Of a stretch of DNA of 64,000 bases, positions 33,545 through 42,740 are shown one piece after another; position 1 is the stretch's first letter; each line of letters begins with the position of its first letter. The notes beneath the pieces were generated by a model. It was not told the origin of the DNA. It saw only the letters and a list, made by a program, of their open reading frames with translations, and did not search any database. A program made the position numbers and the translations under genes. The DNA lies in NCBI GenBank assembly GCA_963843755.1, contig CAWJLS010000005.1, positions 62,001 through 126,000 on the forward strand, given 5' to 3'. Source of the stretch: CAWJLS01 sp963843755. Its GTDB lineage: Bacteria; Acidobacteriota; Thermoanaerobaculia; Multivoradales; DATKCC01.

Positions 33545-33560
33545 CCTTTGGGCCCAAAGG
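33545..33560 (-). promoter_or_regulatory. 16-bp perfect palindrome over the recA ribosome binding site
   Basis: CCTTTGGGCCCAAAGG reads the same on both strands. In the mRNA the second half-site runs into AAGGAG, so folding would hide the ribosome site; as DNA it could be an operator. It does not resemble the LexA boxes of E. coli or Bacillus. Confidence 0.5.
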
Positions 33561-33827
33561 GCATCAGCCCGCCGCCGGCCGCGGCGCGCGGCTCGACGCC
33601 GGCTCGGCCCGGGGGCGTGCGGAGCGCCCGGTCGGGGAGGCGGCGAGTGCGCGCGGACCGAAGTCGACGGGCAATCTAACAGATCGTGGAGGTGGGGCGG
33701 GGGCCCGGCCGGAGACGCACTGCGGACGTTCGGCACGGCAAGGCCCGCCCACCTTAGAAGAGCCCGGAGCCGTCGTCAAGGCGCGGCCCGGGCCGGAGAG
33801 GGGGCCTGTCGCCTCGGGCTCGTTGGG

Positions 33828-33833
33828 TATAAT
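33828..33833 (+). promoter_or_regulatory. Consensus -10 box of the lipoprotein-MoxR-DUF58-TgpA operon
   Basis: TATAAT, about 80 bp before the GTG start at 33915. No good -35 is visible at 16-18 bp (CCTGTC is the nearest). The predicted leader carries the AAGGAGG ribosome site at 33903-33909. Confidence 0.5.
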
Positions 33834-33914
33834 CGCCGTCGCTCCCAGCCACTCTCAGCGGTCGGTTGGGAAGGACCGAGCTCCGACCACAGCGCGCCGA
33901 TCAAGGAGGCATCC

Positions 33915-34514
33915 GTGCACCGCCGAACCAGTATCGCTCTCGCATCGATTGCTCTCACGCTGCTCCTCGCCGCCGCATGCGGCAAGCCGTTGAGCCCCGA
34001 GGAAAAGGTCGCCAAGGAACGGGCGGACTACACGGCGACGCTCAACGGATTCGTCGTCCACGCCGTACCTACCGACGACGCGATGGCCGGAGCGCAGGAC
34101 GAGGCCATGACCGACGAGACGGGCCAACCGATGGCCGATCAGGCGGAGGACCAGGAGATGGCGGGGGAGGCGATGGACGACACGGCGGCCGGGGAGGGCG
34201 GCGAGGCCATGCCGGCGCCGACCCGCCAGGACGTCCTGCTCGATATCCTGGTAAGCACCACCAGCCACGAGCTCCTGCCCCATCTGACCGTCGACGTCGA
34301 GCAGGTCGACGCCGACAAGAACGCCAAGGGGCACTGGCTCGCCTACCTCGACACGTCCGGTGTCAACCGCGGGCCGGGGACGCAGATCTCCTACACGCTG
34401 GAGAACGTCGACTACGCCGACGGCGACGGGTTCACCGTCGAGGTCCGTCACCCGGTGCCGCCGGAAGAGCGCGGCCAGTACCAGGAGTTCCAGGAGCCCG
34501 GTTCTGGCGAGTAG
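33915..34514 (+). CDS. Putative lipoprotein with acidic spacer
   Basis: 199 residues from GTG at 33915, after a strong AAGGAGG (33903-33909). A type II signal ends with the lipobox LAAAC, so Cys22 is the lipidated residue. After KPLSPEEKVAKERADYTATL comes an Asp/Glu/Met/Ala-rich unstructured stretch (about residues 55-98), then a small beta domain (ILVSTTSHELLPHLTVDVEQ, GTQISYTLENVDYADGDGF). No family recognised. It is the first gene of a tight operon with MoxR, DUF58 and TgpA, an arrangement often linked to envelope protein assembly or modification. Confidence 0.78.
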   Translation: MHRRTSIALASIALTLLLAAACGKPLSPEEKVAKERADYTATLNGFVVHAVPTDDAMAGAQDEAMTDETGQPMADQAEDQEMAGEAMDDTAAGEGGEAMPAPTRQDVLLDILVSTTSHELLPHLTVDVEQVDADKNAKGHWLAYLDTSGVNRGPGTQISYTLENVDYADGDGFTVEVRHPVPPEERGQYQEFQEPGSGE

Positions 34515-34554
34515 CTCCAGCTCGCCTGACGTCGAGGCGAACCGGTCGTCCGGG

Positions 34555-35508
34555 GTGCAAGAGGCACGCGGGCTCGACGCCGTCGCGGCGGCGGAGCGGG
34601 TCCACCGGCTCGAAGCGTCGGCCGCCCGCGTGATCCGGGGCAAGGGGGAGGTCATCCGGCTGGCGGTCATCTCCCTGCTGGCCCAGGGGCACGTGCTGAT
34701 CGAGGACGTGCCCGGGGTCGGCAAGACCACCCTGGCCCAGGCCCTCGCCCGTTCGGTCGGCCTCGCCTTCCAGCGGGTCCAGTTCACCGCCGACCTGCTG
34801 CCCTCGGACATCATCGGCGTCTCGATCTTCAATCAGAAGGAGCAGTCGTTCGAGTTCGTCCCCGGGCCGCTGTTCGCCAACGTGGTCCTGGCCGACGAGA
34901 TCAACCGGGCGACCCCCAAGACCCAGTCGGCCCTGCTCGAGGCGATGAGCGAGCGCCGGGTCTCCATCGACCGCAAGCGCTATGCCCTGCCCCAGCCCTT
35001 CGTGGTGCTGGCCACCCAGAACCCGCTCGAGTACCACGGCACCTTCCCGCTGCCGGAGTCCCAGCTCGACCGGTTCATGATCTCGCTCCGCCTCGGCTAT
35101 CCGCCGCCGGACGAGGAGCGGGCGCTGCTGCTCTCCGGCGGGGTCGAGGAGGTACTCGCGAACCTCGAGCCGGTGGTGTCGAAGGAGGAGCTGATGGAGC
35201 TCCAGCACCGGGTCCGCGGCGTCCACGTGACCGAGAAGCTGGCCGACTACGTCCTGGCGCTCGCCCACGCGACTCGGGAGTCGTCCGAGTTCCTGGTCGG
35301 GGTCTCGACCCGCGGCGCCCAGGCCCTCTACCGCGCCGTCCAGGCCATGGCCTTGTGCGAAGGGCGTGACTACGGGCTGCCCGACGACGTCCAGCGGCTG
35401 GCCGGCCCGGTGCTGGCGCACCGCGTGATCGTGCGCCGCGGCGGCGACCTGGACGCGACCCGGGCGGCGATCGAACGGGTGGTCGAGTCCGTCCCCGTCC
35501 CGGTGTGA
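34555..35508 (+). CDS. MoxR-family AAA+ ATPase
   Basis: 317 residues from GTG at 34555; the frame is open upstream into the lipoprotein gene but without family resemblance, so the start is the best choice and not certain (no clear ribosome site). Walker A is EDVPGVGKTTLA (50-61), Walker B VVLADEINRATPKTQ, followed by the MoxR-typical LLEAMSERRVSID and the sensor ATQNPLEYHGTFPLPESQLD. MoxR proteins are chaperone-like ATPases that work with neighbouring DUF58 and von Willebrand-type proteins. The stop overlaps the DUF58 start by 4 bp. Confidence 0.93.
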   Translation: MQEARGLDAVAAAERVHRLEASAARVIRGKGEVIRLAVISLLAQGHVLIEDVPGVGKTTLAQALARSVGLAFQRVQFTADLLPSDIIGVSIFNQKEQSFEFVPGPLFANVVLADEINRATPKTQSALLEAMSERRVSIDRKRYALPQPFVVLATQNPLEYHGTFPLPESQLDRFMISLRLGYPPPDEERALLLSGGVEEVLANLEPVVSKEELMELQHRVRGVHVTEKLADYVLALAHATRESSEFLVGVSTRGAQALYRAVQAMALCEGRDYGLPDDVQRLAGPVLAHRVIVRRGGDLDATRAAIERVVESVPVPV

Positions 35509-36626
35509 ACGGACCCGGTGTCGGCGGCCCGGAGCGCCGCCGGAGGAAACGCCGGACCCCCGAGGGCATCCGGATCACCAAGGTCGGTCTCTGGTACGTC
35601 CTGTTCGCGGTGCTGGTGGCGATCGCCGCCACCAACACCGGCAACAACGCCCTCTACCTGGTGGTGGCCGTGATGCTCGGGACCCTGGTGGTCTCCGGAG
35701 TGGTCTCGCGCCAGAACGTCGATGGCCTGGAGATCGACCTTCACCCCGGCGCCGAGGAGCTGTTCGCCAACCTGCCGTTCCGGATCGACTTCACGCTGCG
35801 CAACCGGAGCCGCTGGTTTCCCCACTGGCTGCTGCTGGTGTCGGCGACGCGCAGGGCGACGGGGGTGGGCGCGCCCCGGCTGATCCCGTACCTGCCGCGC
35901 CGCGGGGAGAGCCGGGGACGCCTGGAAATGCTCGTCCGCCGGCGGGGGCTCCACCACCTGCGGGCGGTCCACGTCTCGAGCCTGTTCCCGTTCGGCTTCT
36001 TCCGCAAGGGTGCGCGCTACCACGTCGACCTGGAGCTGCTGGTCATGCCGGAGCTCTACGCCGCCGCCGCGGCGACGGTCGAGGAGACCGGCCGGCTCGG
36101 CGACGTCGCCATCCCGCGGGTCGGCTGGGGGCACGGGCTGCACGCGCTCCGCGACTTCCGCCAGGGCGACGATCCCCGCGGCATCCACTGGAAGCGGACC
36201 GCGCGCACCGGCCAGATGATCTACATGGAGCGGGAGGCGGAGGAGAGCCGCCGCGTGGCGATCCTGTTCGACAACGGCGTCGGGGCGCTCGAGGGGGAGG
36301 AGGACCGGGAGCGCTTCGAGCGCCTGGTGAGCGAGGCGGCGACCACCGCGGTGGACTTCCTGGAGCGGGCGTTCGAGGTCGAGCTGGTCATGCGCCACCG
36401 CCGCCTGCCGTTCGGCGCCGACAGGTACCACCGCTACGCCATCTTGGAGGCGCTCGCCCTGGTCGAGCCGGAGGAGGTCTCTCCCGGGCCGCTGCTGTCG
36501 ACCGACCCGGGGGCGCCGCAGGTCCGGCTGGGGATGGACCTCTCGGGCGACCGGTTCGCCGAGCTGGCGTCCAGGCGTCCGAGCCGGCCGGCCGGCTCGC
36601 CCGCGGCGCCGGGAGGTGGCCGGTGA
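35505..36626 (+). CDS. DUF58 domain membrane protein
   Basis: 373 residues from GTG at 35505. After a basic N-terminus, two membrane helices (about 25-63: VGLWYVLFAVLVAIAATNTG, LYLVVAVMLGTLVVSGVVS) precede a beta domain and the DUF58 core GLHALRDFRQGDDPRGIHWK, which is the family hallmark, then a von Willebrand-like fold (RRVAILFDNGVGALEG). It is the usual partner of MoxR and TgpA and overlaps both (4 bp each side). Likely part of a membrane complex that handles exported proteins; the exact role is not established for the family. Confidence 0.92.
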   Translation: MNGPGVGGPERRRRKRRTPEGIRITKVGLWYVLFAVLVAIAATNTGNNALYLVVAVMLGTLVVSGVVSRQNVDGLEIDLHPGAEELFANLPFRIDFTLRNRSRWFPHWLLLVSATRRATGVGAPRLIPYLPRRGESRGRLEMLVRRRGLHHLRAVHVSSLFPFGFFRKGARYHVDLELLVMPELYAAAAATVEETGRLGDVAIPRVGWGHGLHALRDFRQGDDPRGIHWKRTARTGQMIYMEREAEESRRVAILFDNGVGALEGEEDRERFERLVSEAATTAVDFLERAFEVELVMRHRRLPFGADRYHRYAILEALALVEPEEVSPGPLLSTDPGAPQVRLGMDLSGDRFAELASRRPSRPAGSPAAPGGGR

Positions 36627-38743
36627 CCTACGGCCGCGAGAAGCGGCTGCTGCTGGGCTGGCTCGCCCTGGTGGCACCGGTGCCGCTGCCGTTCAACGGC
36701 ATCCTGGAGTGGGGCTACCTGGCGGCCTACATGGTCGTCTGCCTGCTCTTCCTGCGGCGCGCGGCGCGCGACCCGGGCGGCTGGTTGCCGACCTGGGCGA
36801 TGAACGCGGTCGCCGTCGCCTACCTGCCTTACTTCGTCTTCGACCTGATGGTGCTCTCCCGCGCGCGGCTGGTGGTTCCGGTCACCCACCTGCTGCTGTT
36901 CACCGTCCTGGTCAAGCTCTTCGCGCTGCGCCGGGAGCGGGACAAGTGGCAGACGGCGATCGCCATCTTCTTCCTCTTCCTGACCGCCATGGGCACCAGC
37001 GTCCACCCGACGGTGGTGCTCTACCTGCTGGTCTTCGTCGTGCTGGCGCTGCTGCTCTTCGCCCGCTTCGCCCAGCTCCACCTGACGGCGGCGTTCGCCG
37101 GCACCGAGGACCGGCGGCGCGCGCTCCTCGGCGTGCCCCTCAAGCGGTTCCTGGCGGTCGCGTCCGTCGCCACCGTGGCGATCGCGGTGCCGCTGTTCGT
37201 CCTCCTGCCCCGGGTGGAGAGCCCGTTCGTCCCCGGCCGGGGCCAGGGCCTCGGTACCCTGGGCGCGGCGACCGGGTTCTCCGACGAGGTGACCCTGGAC
37301 ACCATCGGCAGGATCCGGTCGAACCGCGAGGTCGCCATGCGGCTGCGCTACGACGGCCAGGACCCTCCGAGCGGCGATCTGCGGTTCAAGGGCGGCGCCT
37401 TCGAGCACTACGAGCACGGCATCTGGCGCCCCGAGCCCGGAAACGGGCGGCTGGTCACCAGGAGCCCGCGGGCCGGGGGCGCGTTCGTGCTCTCCCCGCG
37501 GGAGCCGGTGGCCTGGGCCGACGTCTTCCTTCGGCCGGTCGCCGGTCGCCACCTGGTCCTGCCGGTGGAGACCGTCCGGCTGCAGGTCGACGCACCCGGG
37601 ATCTGGATGGACGACCGGGGGCTCGTCAAGCGCTCGCGGCGCGCCACCGAGGCGCTCGAGTACCGGGTCGGCCTGGCGTCGTCCGCGGTGTCGAAGGCCC
37701 GGCCGGCCTACGGTCCGGGCTCGGCCGACGGGATCGAGCCCGAGACGCTCGACCTGTCCGGCGTCACGCCGCGCATCGCCGACCTGGCCGCCCAGGTGGG
37801 CGGGGACGGGACGCCCCGGCAGCAGGCGGAGAGGATCCAGCACTGGCTGATGACCGAGTTCCGCTACAGCCTCGACCTGGTCGGTAGCCCGGAGCGCGAC
37901 CCGATCGTCACCTTCCTGTTCGACCGGCGCGAGGGGCACTGCGAGTACTTCGCCACCGCCATGGTCCTGATGCTCCGCTCGCGCGGCATCCCGGCGCGCC
38001 TGGCGACCGGCTTCCTCGGCGCCGAGTACAACCCGCTCGAGGACTACTACATCGTGCGCCAGTCGAACGCCCACGCCTGGGTCGAGGCGTTCATGCCCGA
38101 CGGGGGCTGGACGGTCTTCGACCCGACGCCGCCCGCGGGACGGCCCGGGGCGGCCAAGACCGGGATCTCCCAGCTCGCCTTCCAGGCCTGGGACTTCGTC
38201 ATGTTCCGGTGGGACAGCTACGTGCTGACCTACGGCTTCGGCGACCAGATGGAGGTGCTGTTCTCCCTGCGCCGCGCCTGGAAGACGATCGTCGGATGGT
38301 TCGGTCACGACGATGAGACGGTGGGCTCGAAAGGGCCGGCCTCGTCGTCGGTGGAGGCGGCAGACGCCGGACCGGCCAAGGCAGACGCCGGTCCGCGGGC
38401 CGGGGTCTCGTGGCGCTGGGCGGTGGTGCTCTTCTTCGTGCTGGCCGCCGGGCTGCTGCTCGTCTGGCGGCGCAAGCACCGACCGCTCGACGGCCCGGAA
38501 GCCTACCGCCGGCTACGGCGGAGCGCCGGCCGCGCGGGCCTGGTCCTGACCGCCACCGACGCGCCCCTCGCCTTCGCCGACCGCTTCGAGCGCCGCTTCC
38601 CGCGGGCCGCGGCCCCGGGAACGGAGGTGATCGGCCTCTACGTGCGGGAGCGGTGGGCGGAGAAGGAGCTGAGCGAGACCGAGCGCCACCGCCTCAAAGA
38701 AGCCCTCTACGAGGCTCGCAAAGCCCTCCGGAAGGCTTCCTAG
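36623..38743 (+). CDS. TgpA-like transglutaminase-domain membrane protein
   Basis: 706 residues from GTG at 36623. An N-terminal block of about six membrane helices (residues 8-195, DUF3488) is followed by an exported transglutaminase-core domain with the triad Cys440 (REGHCEYFATAM), His484 (QSNAHAWVEAF) and Asp500 (VFDPTPP). One more helix at about 595-615 leads to a cytoplasmic DUF4129-like tail. TgpA proteins cross-link or cleave at Gln/Lys side chains in the periplasm. The last bases overlap the stop of the convergent sugar transferase by 3 bp (38741-38743 and 38740-38742 share CTAG). Confidence 0.92.
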   Translation: MTYGREKRLLLGWLALVAPVPLPFNGILEWGYLAAYMVVCLLFLRRAARDPGGWLPTWAMNAVAVAYLPYFVFDLMVLSRARLVVPVTHLLLFTVLVKLFALRRERDKWQTAIAIFFLFLTAMGTSVHPTVVLYLLVFVVLALLLFARFAQLHLTAAFAGTEDRRRALLGVPLKRFLAVASVATVAIAVPLFVLLPRVESPFVPGRGQGLGTLGAATGFSDEVTLDTIGRIRSNREVAMRLRYDGQDPPSGDLRFKGGAFEHYEHGIWRPEPGNGRLVTRSPRAGGAFVLSPREPVAWADVFLRPVAGRHLVLPVETVRLQVDAPGIWMDDRGLVKRSRRATEALEYRVGLASSAVSKARPAYGPGSADGIEPETLDLSGVTPRIADLAAQVGGDGTPRQQAERIQHWLMTEFRYSLDLVGSPERDPIVTFLFDRREGHCEYFATAMVLMLRSRGIPARLATGFLGAEYNPLEDYYIVRQSNAHAWVEAFMPDGGWTVFDPTPPAGRPGAAKTGISQLAFQAWDFVMFRWDSYVLTYGFGDQMEVLFSLRRAWKTIVGWFGHDDETVGSKGPASSSVEAADAGPAKADAGPRAGVSWRWAVVLFFVLAAGLLLVWRRKHRPLDGPEAYRRLRRSAGRAGLVLTATDAPLAFADRFERRFPRAAAPGTEVIGLYVRERWAEKELSETERHRLKEALYEARKALRKAS

Positions 38744-40167
38744 TACGCGTTGTGGCGCAGTCCCTTGCGGACCGTCATCCACAGGATCTTCAGGTCCAGC
38801 TTCAGCGACCAGTTCTCGATGTAGTAGAGGTCGTACTGGATGCGCTTCTTGATCGACGTGTTGCCGCGCCAGCCGTGGACCTGGGCCCAGCCGGTGATGC
38901 CGGACTTGACCCGGTGGCGCAGCATGTACTGCGGGATCTTGTGCTTGAACTCGTGGACGAAGGCGGGGCGCTCCGGGCGCGGGCCGATCAGCGACATCTC
39001 GCCCTTGAGCACGTTCCAGATCTGGGGCAGCTCGTCCAGCGACCAGTGGCGCAGGAACGTACCGACCCGGGTGCGGCGGGGGTCGTCCTTGACCGCCCAG
39101 ACCGGGCCGGTGGACGACTCGGCGTTCACCCGCATGGAGCGGAACTTGAGGATCATGAACGACTTGCCGTCGAGCCCCATGCGCTCCTGGCGGTAGAAGA
39201 TCGGGCCGTGGTCCTCGATCCAGATGGCCGCGGCGGCGAACGGCAGGAGCGGCAGCAGCACCGCCAGGGCGGCCATCGACAGGGCGATGTCCATGCCCCG
39301 CTTGACCATGCTGTTCCAGCCCTGGAGCGGCACCTGGGAGAGGTTGATGACCGGCGTGCCGTCGACGTCCTCGAGCGCCGCCTTGAGGGTGGCGTACTGG
39401 AGGATGTCCGGTACCAGCTTGACCTCGACGCACTCCCGGCTGACCGCCTGGAGCAGGCGCAGCATCTTCTTGTGCGCCTCGAGCGGCAGGGCGACGTAGA
39501 CCTGGTCGATGCTCCGCTCCTGGAGCACCGTGTCCACGTCCTTGGTCGTGCCGAGCACCGGCACGCCGTAGAAGCTGGAGCCCAGCTTGCCCGGGTCGTC
39601 GTCGAGGAAGCCGACCACCTCGAGGCCGAGCTCTCGGTGGGCCTGGAGCTTCTGGGTGATCTCGCGGCCGAGAGCGCCGGCACCGACCACCAGGATGCGC
39701 TGGATGTTGTGTCCGGCCAACCGAAGGCGGCGCAGGATCTGGCGCAGCACGTTGCGCGAGGCCACCACCAGGGTGAGGTCGCACAGCGCGAACAGGGCGA
39801 GGAAGGCGCGGCTGAAGGTGAAGTACTCGAGGCTGCCCGGGGTCAGCGGTGGCCGGTACCAGGCGACCACCACGGAGAGCAGCACCGACGCCAGCAGCAC
39901 GGCCACCAGCACGGTCAGGGCCTCGTCGACCCGGCTGCGCCCGCGGCGGTTCTGGTAGAGGCCGTGGAAGTAGAACACCACCGGCCAGAGGACGAGCACG
40001 AACGGCAGCAGCTCGAGGTAGCGGTGGAGCGCCGGCACGTCCTTGGTCACCGGGATCACCGCGAGCTCGAAGCGCAGCATCCAGGCGGCGAAGAAGGCAG
40101 CCACCGTGGCGACGAGGTCGCCGCCGAAGTAGACGGTCGCGATCGCTTTGTGGCGTTGGCGGATCAA
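38740..40167 (-). CDS. Polyprenyl-phosphate sugar-1-phosphate transferase (WcaJ/WbaP family)
   Basis: 475 residues. Four membrane helices (about 10-130), a Rossmann-like CoA-binding domain (RILVVGAGALGREITQKLQA, about 158-177), a further helix, and the catalytic domain from about 285: KRGMDIALSMAALAVLLPL, FYRQERMGLDGKSFMILKFR, SLDELPQIWNVLKGEMSLIG, PRPERP and GITGWAQVHGWRG. The enzyme transfers a sugar-1-phosphate (glucose or galactose in known members) to undecaprenyl phosphate at the inner membrane, the first step of exopolysaccharide repeat-unit synthesis. It is followed upstream on the same strand by glycosyltransferases that would extend the unit. Confidence 0.92.
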   Translation of the reverse strand: MIRQRHKAIATVYFGGDLVATVAAFFAAWMLRFELAVIPVTKDVPALHRYLELLPFVLVLWPVVFYFHGLYQNRRGRSRVDEALTVLVAVLLASVLLSVVVAWYRPPLTPGSLEYFTFSRAFLALFALCDLTLVVASRNVLRQILRRLRLAGHNIQRILVVGAGALGREITQKLQAHRELGLEVVGFLDDDPGKLGSSFYGVPVLGTTKDVDTVLQERSIDQVYVALPLEAHKKMLRLLQAVSRECVEVKLVPDILQYATLKAALEDVDGTPVINLSQVPLQGWNSMVKRGMDIALSMAALAVLLPLLPFAAAAIWIEDHGPIFYRQERMGLDGKSFMILKFRSMRVNAESSTGPVWAVKDDPRRTRVGTFLRHWSLDELPQIWNVLKGEMSLIGPRPERPAFVHEFKHKIPQYMLRHRVKSGITGWAQVHGWRGNTSIKKRIQYDLYYIENWSLKLDLKILWMTVRKGLRHNAY

Positions 40168-40191
40168 GGAGCGGGCCTCCTCACCGGCGCG

Positions 40192-41382
40192 TCAGGACAG
40201 AAGACCGTCGACCAGGGTTCGGAAGCCCTCTTGGAAGCGGGCGACGGAAAACCTTTCGGCCTGTCGACGCAGGTCCAACTGATTGAATCGGATCGAATGG
40301 ATTTTGTCAATCGCGGCGGCGAGGTCGTCGACCCGGTTCCGGTCGTGGCCGCCAGGTGGGCAGAGCAGGCCGTGGCGGCCGTCTTCCACGATGTCGAGCA
40401 CGCCGCCCCGGCCCAGGGCGACCACCGGCGTGCCGCAGGCGAGCGCCTCGACCGGGGCGATGCCGAAGTCCTCGACCCCCGGCTGGAGGAGGCAGCGCGC
40501 GCCGCGGTAGAGCGCCCGTAGCTCGCCGGCGGGGACCCGGCCGGCGAACCGGATCGCCGGCGCGATCTCGTCACCGCCCCGTCCCATCTCCCGCATCTGC
40601 GCTCGCGCCTGGCGCACGAGCCGCTTGCGGTCCGGGCCGTCGCCGACCACCACCAGGTCGATCCCGGCGGCCGCGCAGGCGCGCACGGCCAGGTCGACTC
40701 GCTTGTACGGGTTGAGGGCGGAGACCGCCAGGCAGTAGGGGCGCCCGTCCTCCTCCGTGACGGCCCGGTCGTCCGCCCCCGCCGGCGTGAAGTGCTCCGT
40801 GTCGACCGGCGGCGCCAGCACCTCGGCCTGCCGTCCGTAGTAGCGCCGGATGCGCTCGGCGACGAACCGGGAGTTGGCGACGAACAGGTCGACCCGCGGC
40901 ACCGAGGCGGCGTCCCAAGTGCGCAGCGACGAGAGCGCCAGGCCGCGCGCCCGCGCCAGCACTCCGCGGCGGCCGGGGAAGTAGGCGTGCTCCTGGTCCC
41001 AGGCGTAGCGCATCGGGGTGTGGCAGTAGCAGAGGTGACGGGCGCCGGGCGCCGGGATCGCCCCCTTGGCGACGCAGTGGCTGGTCGAGATCACCAGGTC
41101 GAACCCGCCCAGGTCGAAGTCCTCGACGGCGGCAGGGAAGAACGGCAGGTAGCGGCGGTAGTGGCGGCGGACGCCGGGCGCCCGCTGGAGGAAGCTCGGG
41201 ACGATCGGGTGGCTCTCGAGCGCCGGGCTGACCGAGCCGCGGAAATGGAACAGGGTGTAGATCGGCGCCTCGGGGTGCTGGACGGCGATCGCCTCGAGCA
41301 CCTTCTCGCCGCCGCGCATGCCGGTCAACCAGTCGTGCACCAGGGCGACCCGCGGCCCGGCACCGCCCGCGGCCGCCATCAT
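40192..41382 (-). CDS. GT4-family glycosyltransferase (1)
   Basis: 396 residues; the start at 41382 overlaps the stop of the next glycosyltransferase by 4 bp (ATGA). GT-B fold: ALVHDWLTGMRGGEKVLEAI at the N-terminus with the GGxE-type acceptor loop, HLCYCHTPMRYAWDQEHAYF, LAVSALNPYKRVDLAVRACA, and the donor motif VEDFGIAPVEALACGTPVVA in which the first Glu of 'E-x7-E' is replaced by Asp (EDFGIAPVE still keeps a two-acid spacing). It adds a nucleotide-activated sugar to a lipid-linked intermediate on the cytoplasmic face. The sugar is unknown. Confidence 0.88.
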   Translation of the reverse strand: MMAAAGGAGPRVALVHDWLTGMRGGEKVLEAIAVQHPEAPIYTLFHFRGSVSPALESHPIVPSFLQRAPGVRRHYRRYLPFFPAAVEDFDLGGFDLVISTSHCVAKGAIPAPGARHLCYCHTPMRYAWDQEHAYFPGRRGVLARARGLALSSLRTWDAASVPRVDLFVANSRFVAERIRRYYGRQAEVLAPPVDTEHFTPAGADDRAVTEEDGRPYCLAVSALNPYKRVDLAVRACAAAGIDLVVVGDGPDRKRLVRQARAQMREMGRGGDEIAPAIRFAGRVPAGELRALYRGARCLLQPGVEDFGIAPVEALACGTPVVALGRGGVLDIVEDGRHGLLCPPGGHDRNRVDDLAAAIDKIHSIRFNQLDLRRQAERFSVARFQEGFRTLVDGLLS

Positions 41383-42626
41383 CCGGGTCCACCCGACCGG
41401 TCCGTTCCAGAGGTCCCGGTCGTCTCCGCCGTCCCCGCCGTCTCCCGGCGGCCCTTGCCCGGAGCGTGCGCGACGGCGTGGCGGTGGTGCAGCAGCCCGG
41501 AGCCGCCCTTGGCGGCCAGCACCTCGCGGTAGAGCTCCAGGGTCTTCTCCGCCGCCAGAGACCAGCGGAAGTCGCGCGAGCGGGCGAGCCCCTTCTCGGC
41601 CAGGCTCTCCCGGTACTCCGGGTCGGTCATCAGGCGGGCGATCGCCTTCGCCATGCGCTCTGTGTCCAGCGGGTCGACCAGGTGGGCGCAGCCGCCGGCC
41701 ACCTCCTTGAGCGCCGAGGTGTTCGAGGTCAGCACCGGCGTGCCGGAGGCCATCGCCTCGACCACCGGCAGCCCGAACCCTTCGTAGAGGGTCGGGTAGA
41801 GGAACAGCGTCGCCCCCTGGTAGAGCGCCGGCAGAACCTCCTGGGCCACGTGCCCGAGCAGGCGGACCCGGCCGGCGATACCGAGCTGCTCGGCGCGCTG
41901 GCGCAGCTTGAACTGGGCGGCCGTGCGGTCGCCGACGCAGATCAGCGGCCCGTCGAACGGGGTCAGCTCGATCGCCCGGGCGTACGCCTGGATCACCCGG
42001 TCGAGGTTCTTGTGGGGCTTCGGGTTGCCGACGAACAGCAGGTAGGGGGGCCGGATGTCGAGCTGGCGGAACCAGCGCTCCAGGTCCTCCTCCGTCAGCC
42101 GGTCGCGGAAGTGCTCGTCGACGCCGTTGTAGATCACCCGAACCGCGTCGCCGTGGAGGTTGAAGTACTCCAGCAGGTCGGACTTGGTGTTCTCCGAGAC
42201 GGCGATCGCCCGGTCGGCGCGGTTGAGGCTGCGGCGCATCATCCGCTGGGCGTAGACGAACGCCAGCCGGCTGGGGAGGAACTGGGGGTAGAGCAGGTGG
42301 ATGATGTCGTGGATGGTGACCACCACCCGCGACGGCACGAACATCGGCAGCACGTAGTGGGTCGAGTGGTAGAGGTCGAGCCGCAGGCGGGCGAGGCGCC
42401 ACGACATGGCGACCAGCTCGCGGATCGAGTAGACCGGCGAGCGCTCGATGACCGTGCGGAAGTTCGCCGGCAGGTTGGCCAGCTCCTCCCGTCCCTGGGG
42501 CCCGGTGAGCAGGACGTACTCGTTGTCCTCGTCCAGCTCGGCCAGGCCGTGGACCAGGTTCCGAATATAGGCTCCGATGCCGAAGTCCTGGACTTTGCGG
42601 GCGTCGATTCCGATGCGATAGGACAA
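41379..42626 (-). CDS. GT4-family glycosyltransferase (2)
   Basis: 415 residues. N-terminus IGIDARKVQDFGIGAYIRNL, VVVTIHDIIHLLYP, AIAVSENTKSDLLEYF, YLLFVGNPKPHKNLDRVIQA and the donor motif YEGFGLPVVEAMASGTPV (EX7E complete) identify a GT-B retaining glycosyltransferase like WbaZ/mannosyltransferases. The C-terminal 40 residues (after VLAAKGG) are Gly/Thr/Arg-rich and probably disordered. Overlap with the gene at 40192-41382 shows a shared transcript. Confidence 0.9.
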   Translation of the reverse strand: MSYRIGIDARKVQDFGIGAYIRNLVHGLAELDEDNEYVLLTGPQGREELANLPANFRTVIERSPVYSIRELVAMSWRLARLRLDLYHSTHYVLPMFVPSRVVVTIHDIIHLLYPQFLPSRLAFVYAQRMMRRSLNRADRAIAVSENTKSDLLEYFNLHGDAVRVIYNGVDEHFRDRLTEEDLERWFRQLDIRPPYLLFVGNPKPHKNLDRVIQAYARAIELTPFDGPLICVGDRTAAQFKLRQRAEQLGIAGRVRLLGHVAQEVLPALYQGATLFLYPTLYEGFGLPVVEAMASGTPVLTSNTSALKEVAGGCAHLVDPLDTERMAKAIARLMTDPEYRESLAEKGLARSRDFRWSLAAEKTLELYREVLAAKGGSGLLHHRHAVAHAPGKGRRETAGTAETTGTSGTDRSGGPG

Positions 42627-42740
42627 GAAGCAGGCCTCCCGTGGCCGAGCCGGTGCCGGGGCGCGGCGGTGCGGTGCCGCGCGGGGCGATTGTACCGTGG
42701 GAGCAGAGCGCCCGAGCTTCGCCGGCCTCCGTCGGCCGGT

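Larger units (their letters stand above)
33532..33914. other. 383-bp divergent intergenic region between recA and the MoxR operon
   Basis: Holds the recA leader with its palindrome (33545-33560) at one end and a TATAAT box (33828-33833) for the plus-strand operon at the other. Open frames that cross it are read-through extensions of the neighbours and have no ribosome sites. Nothing else was recognised. Confidence 0.7.
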
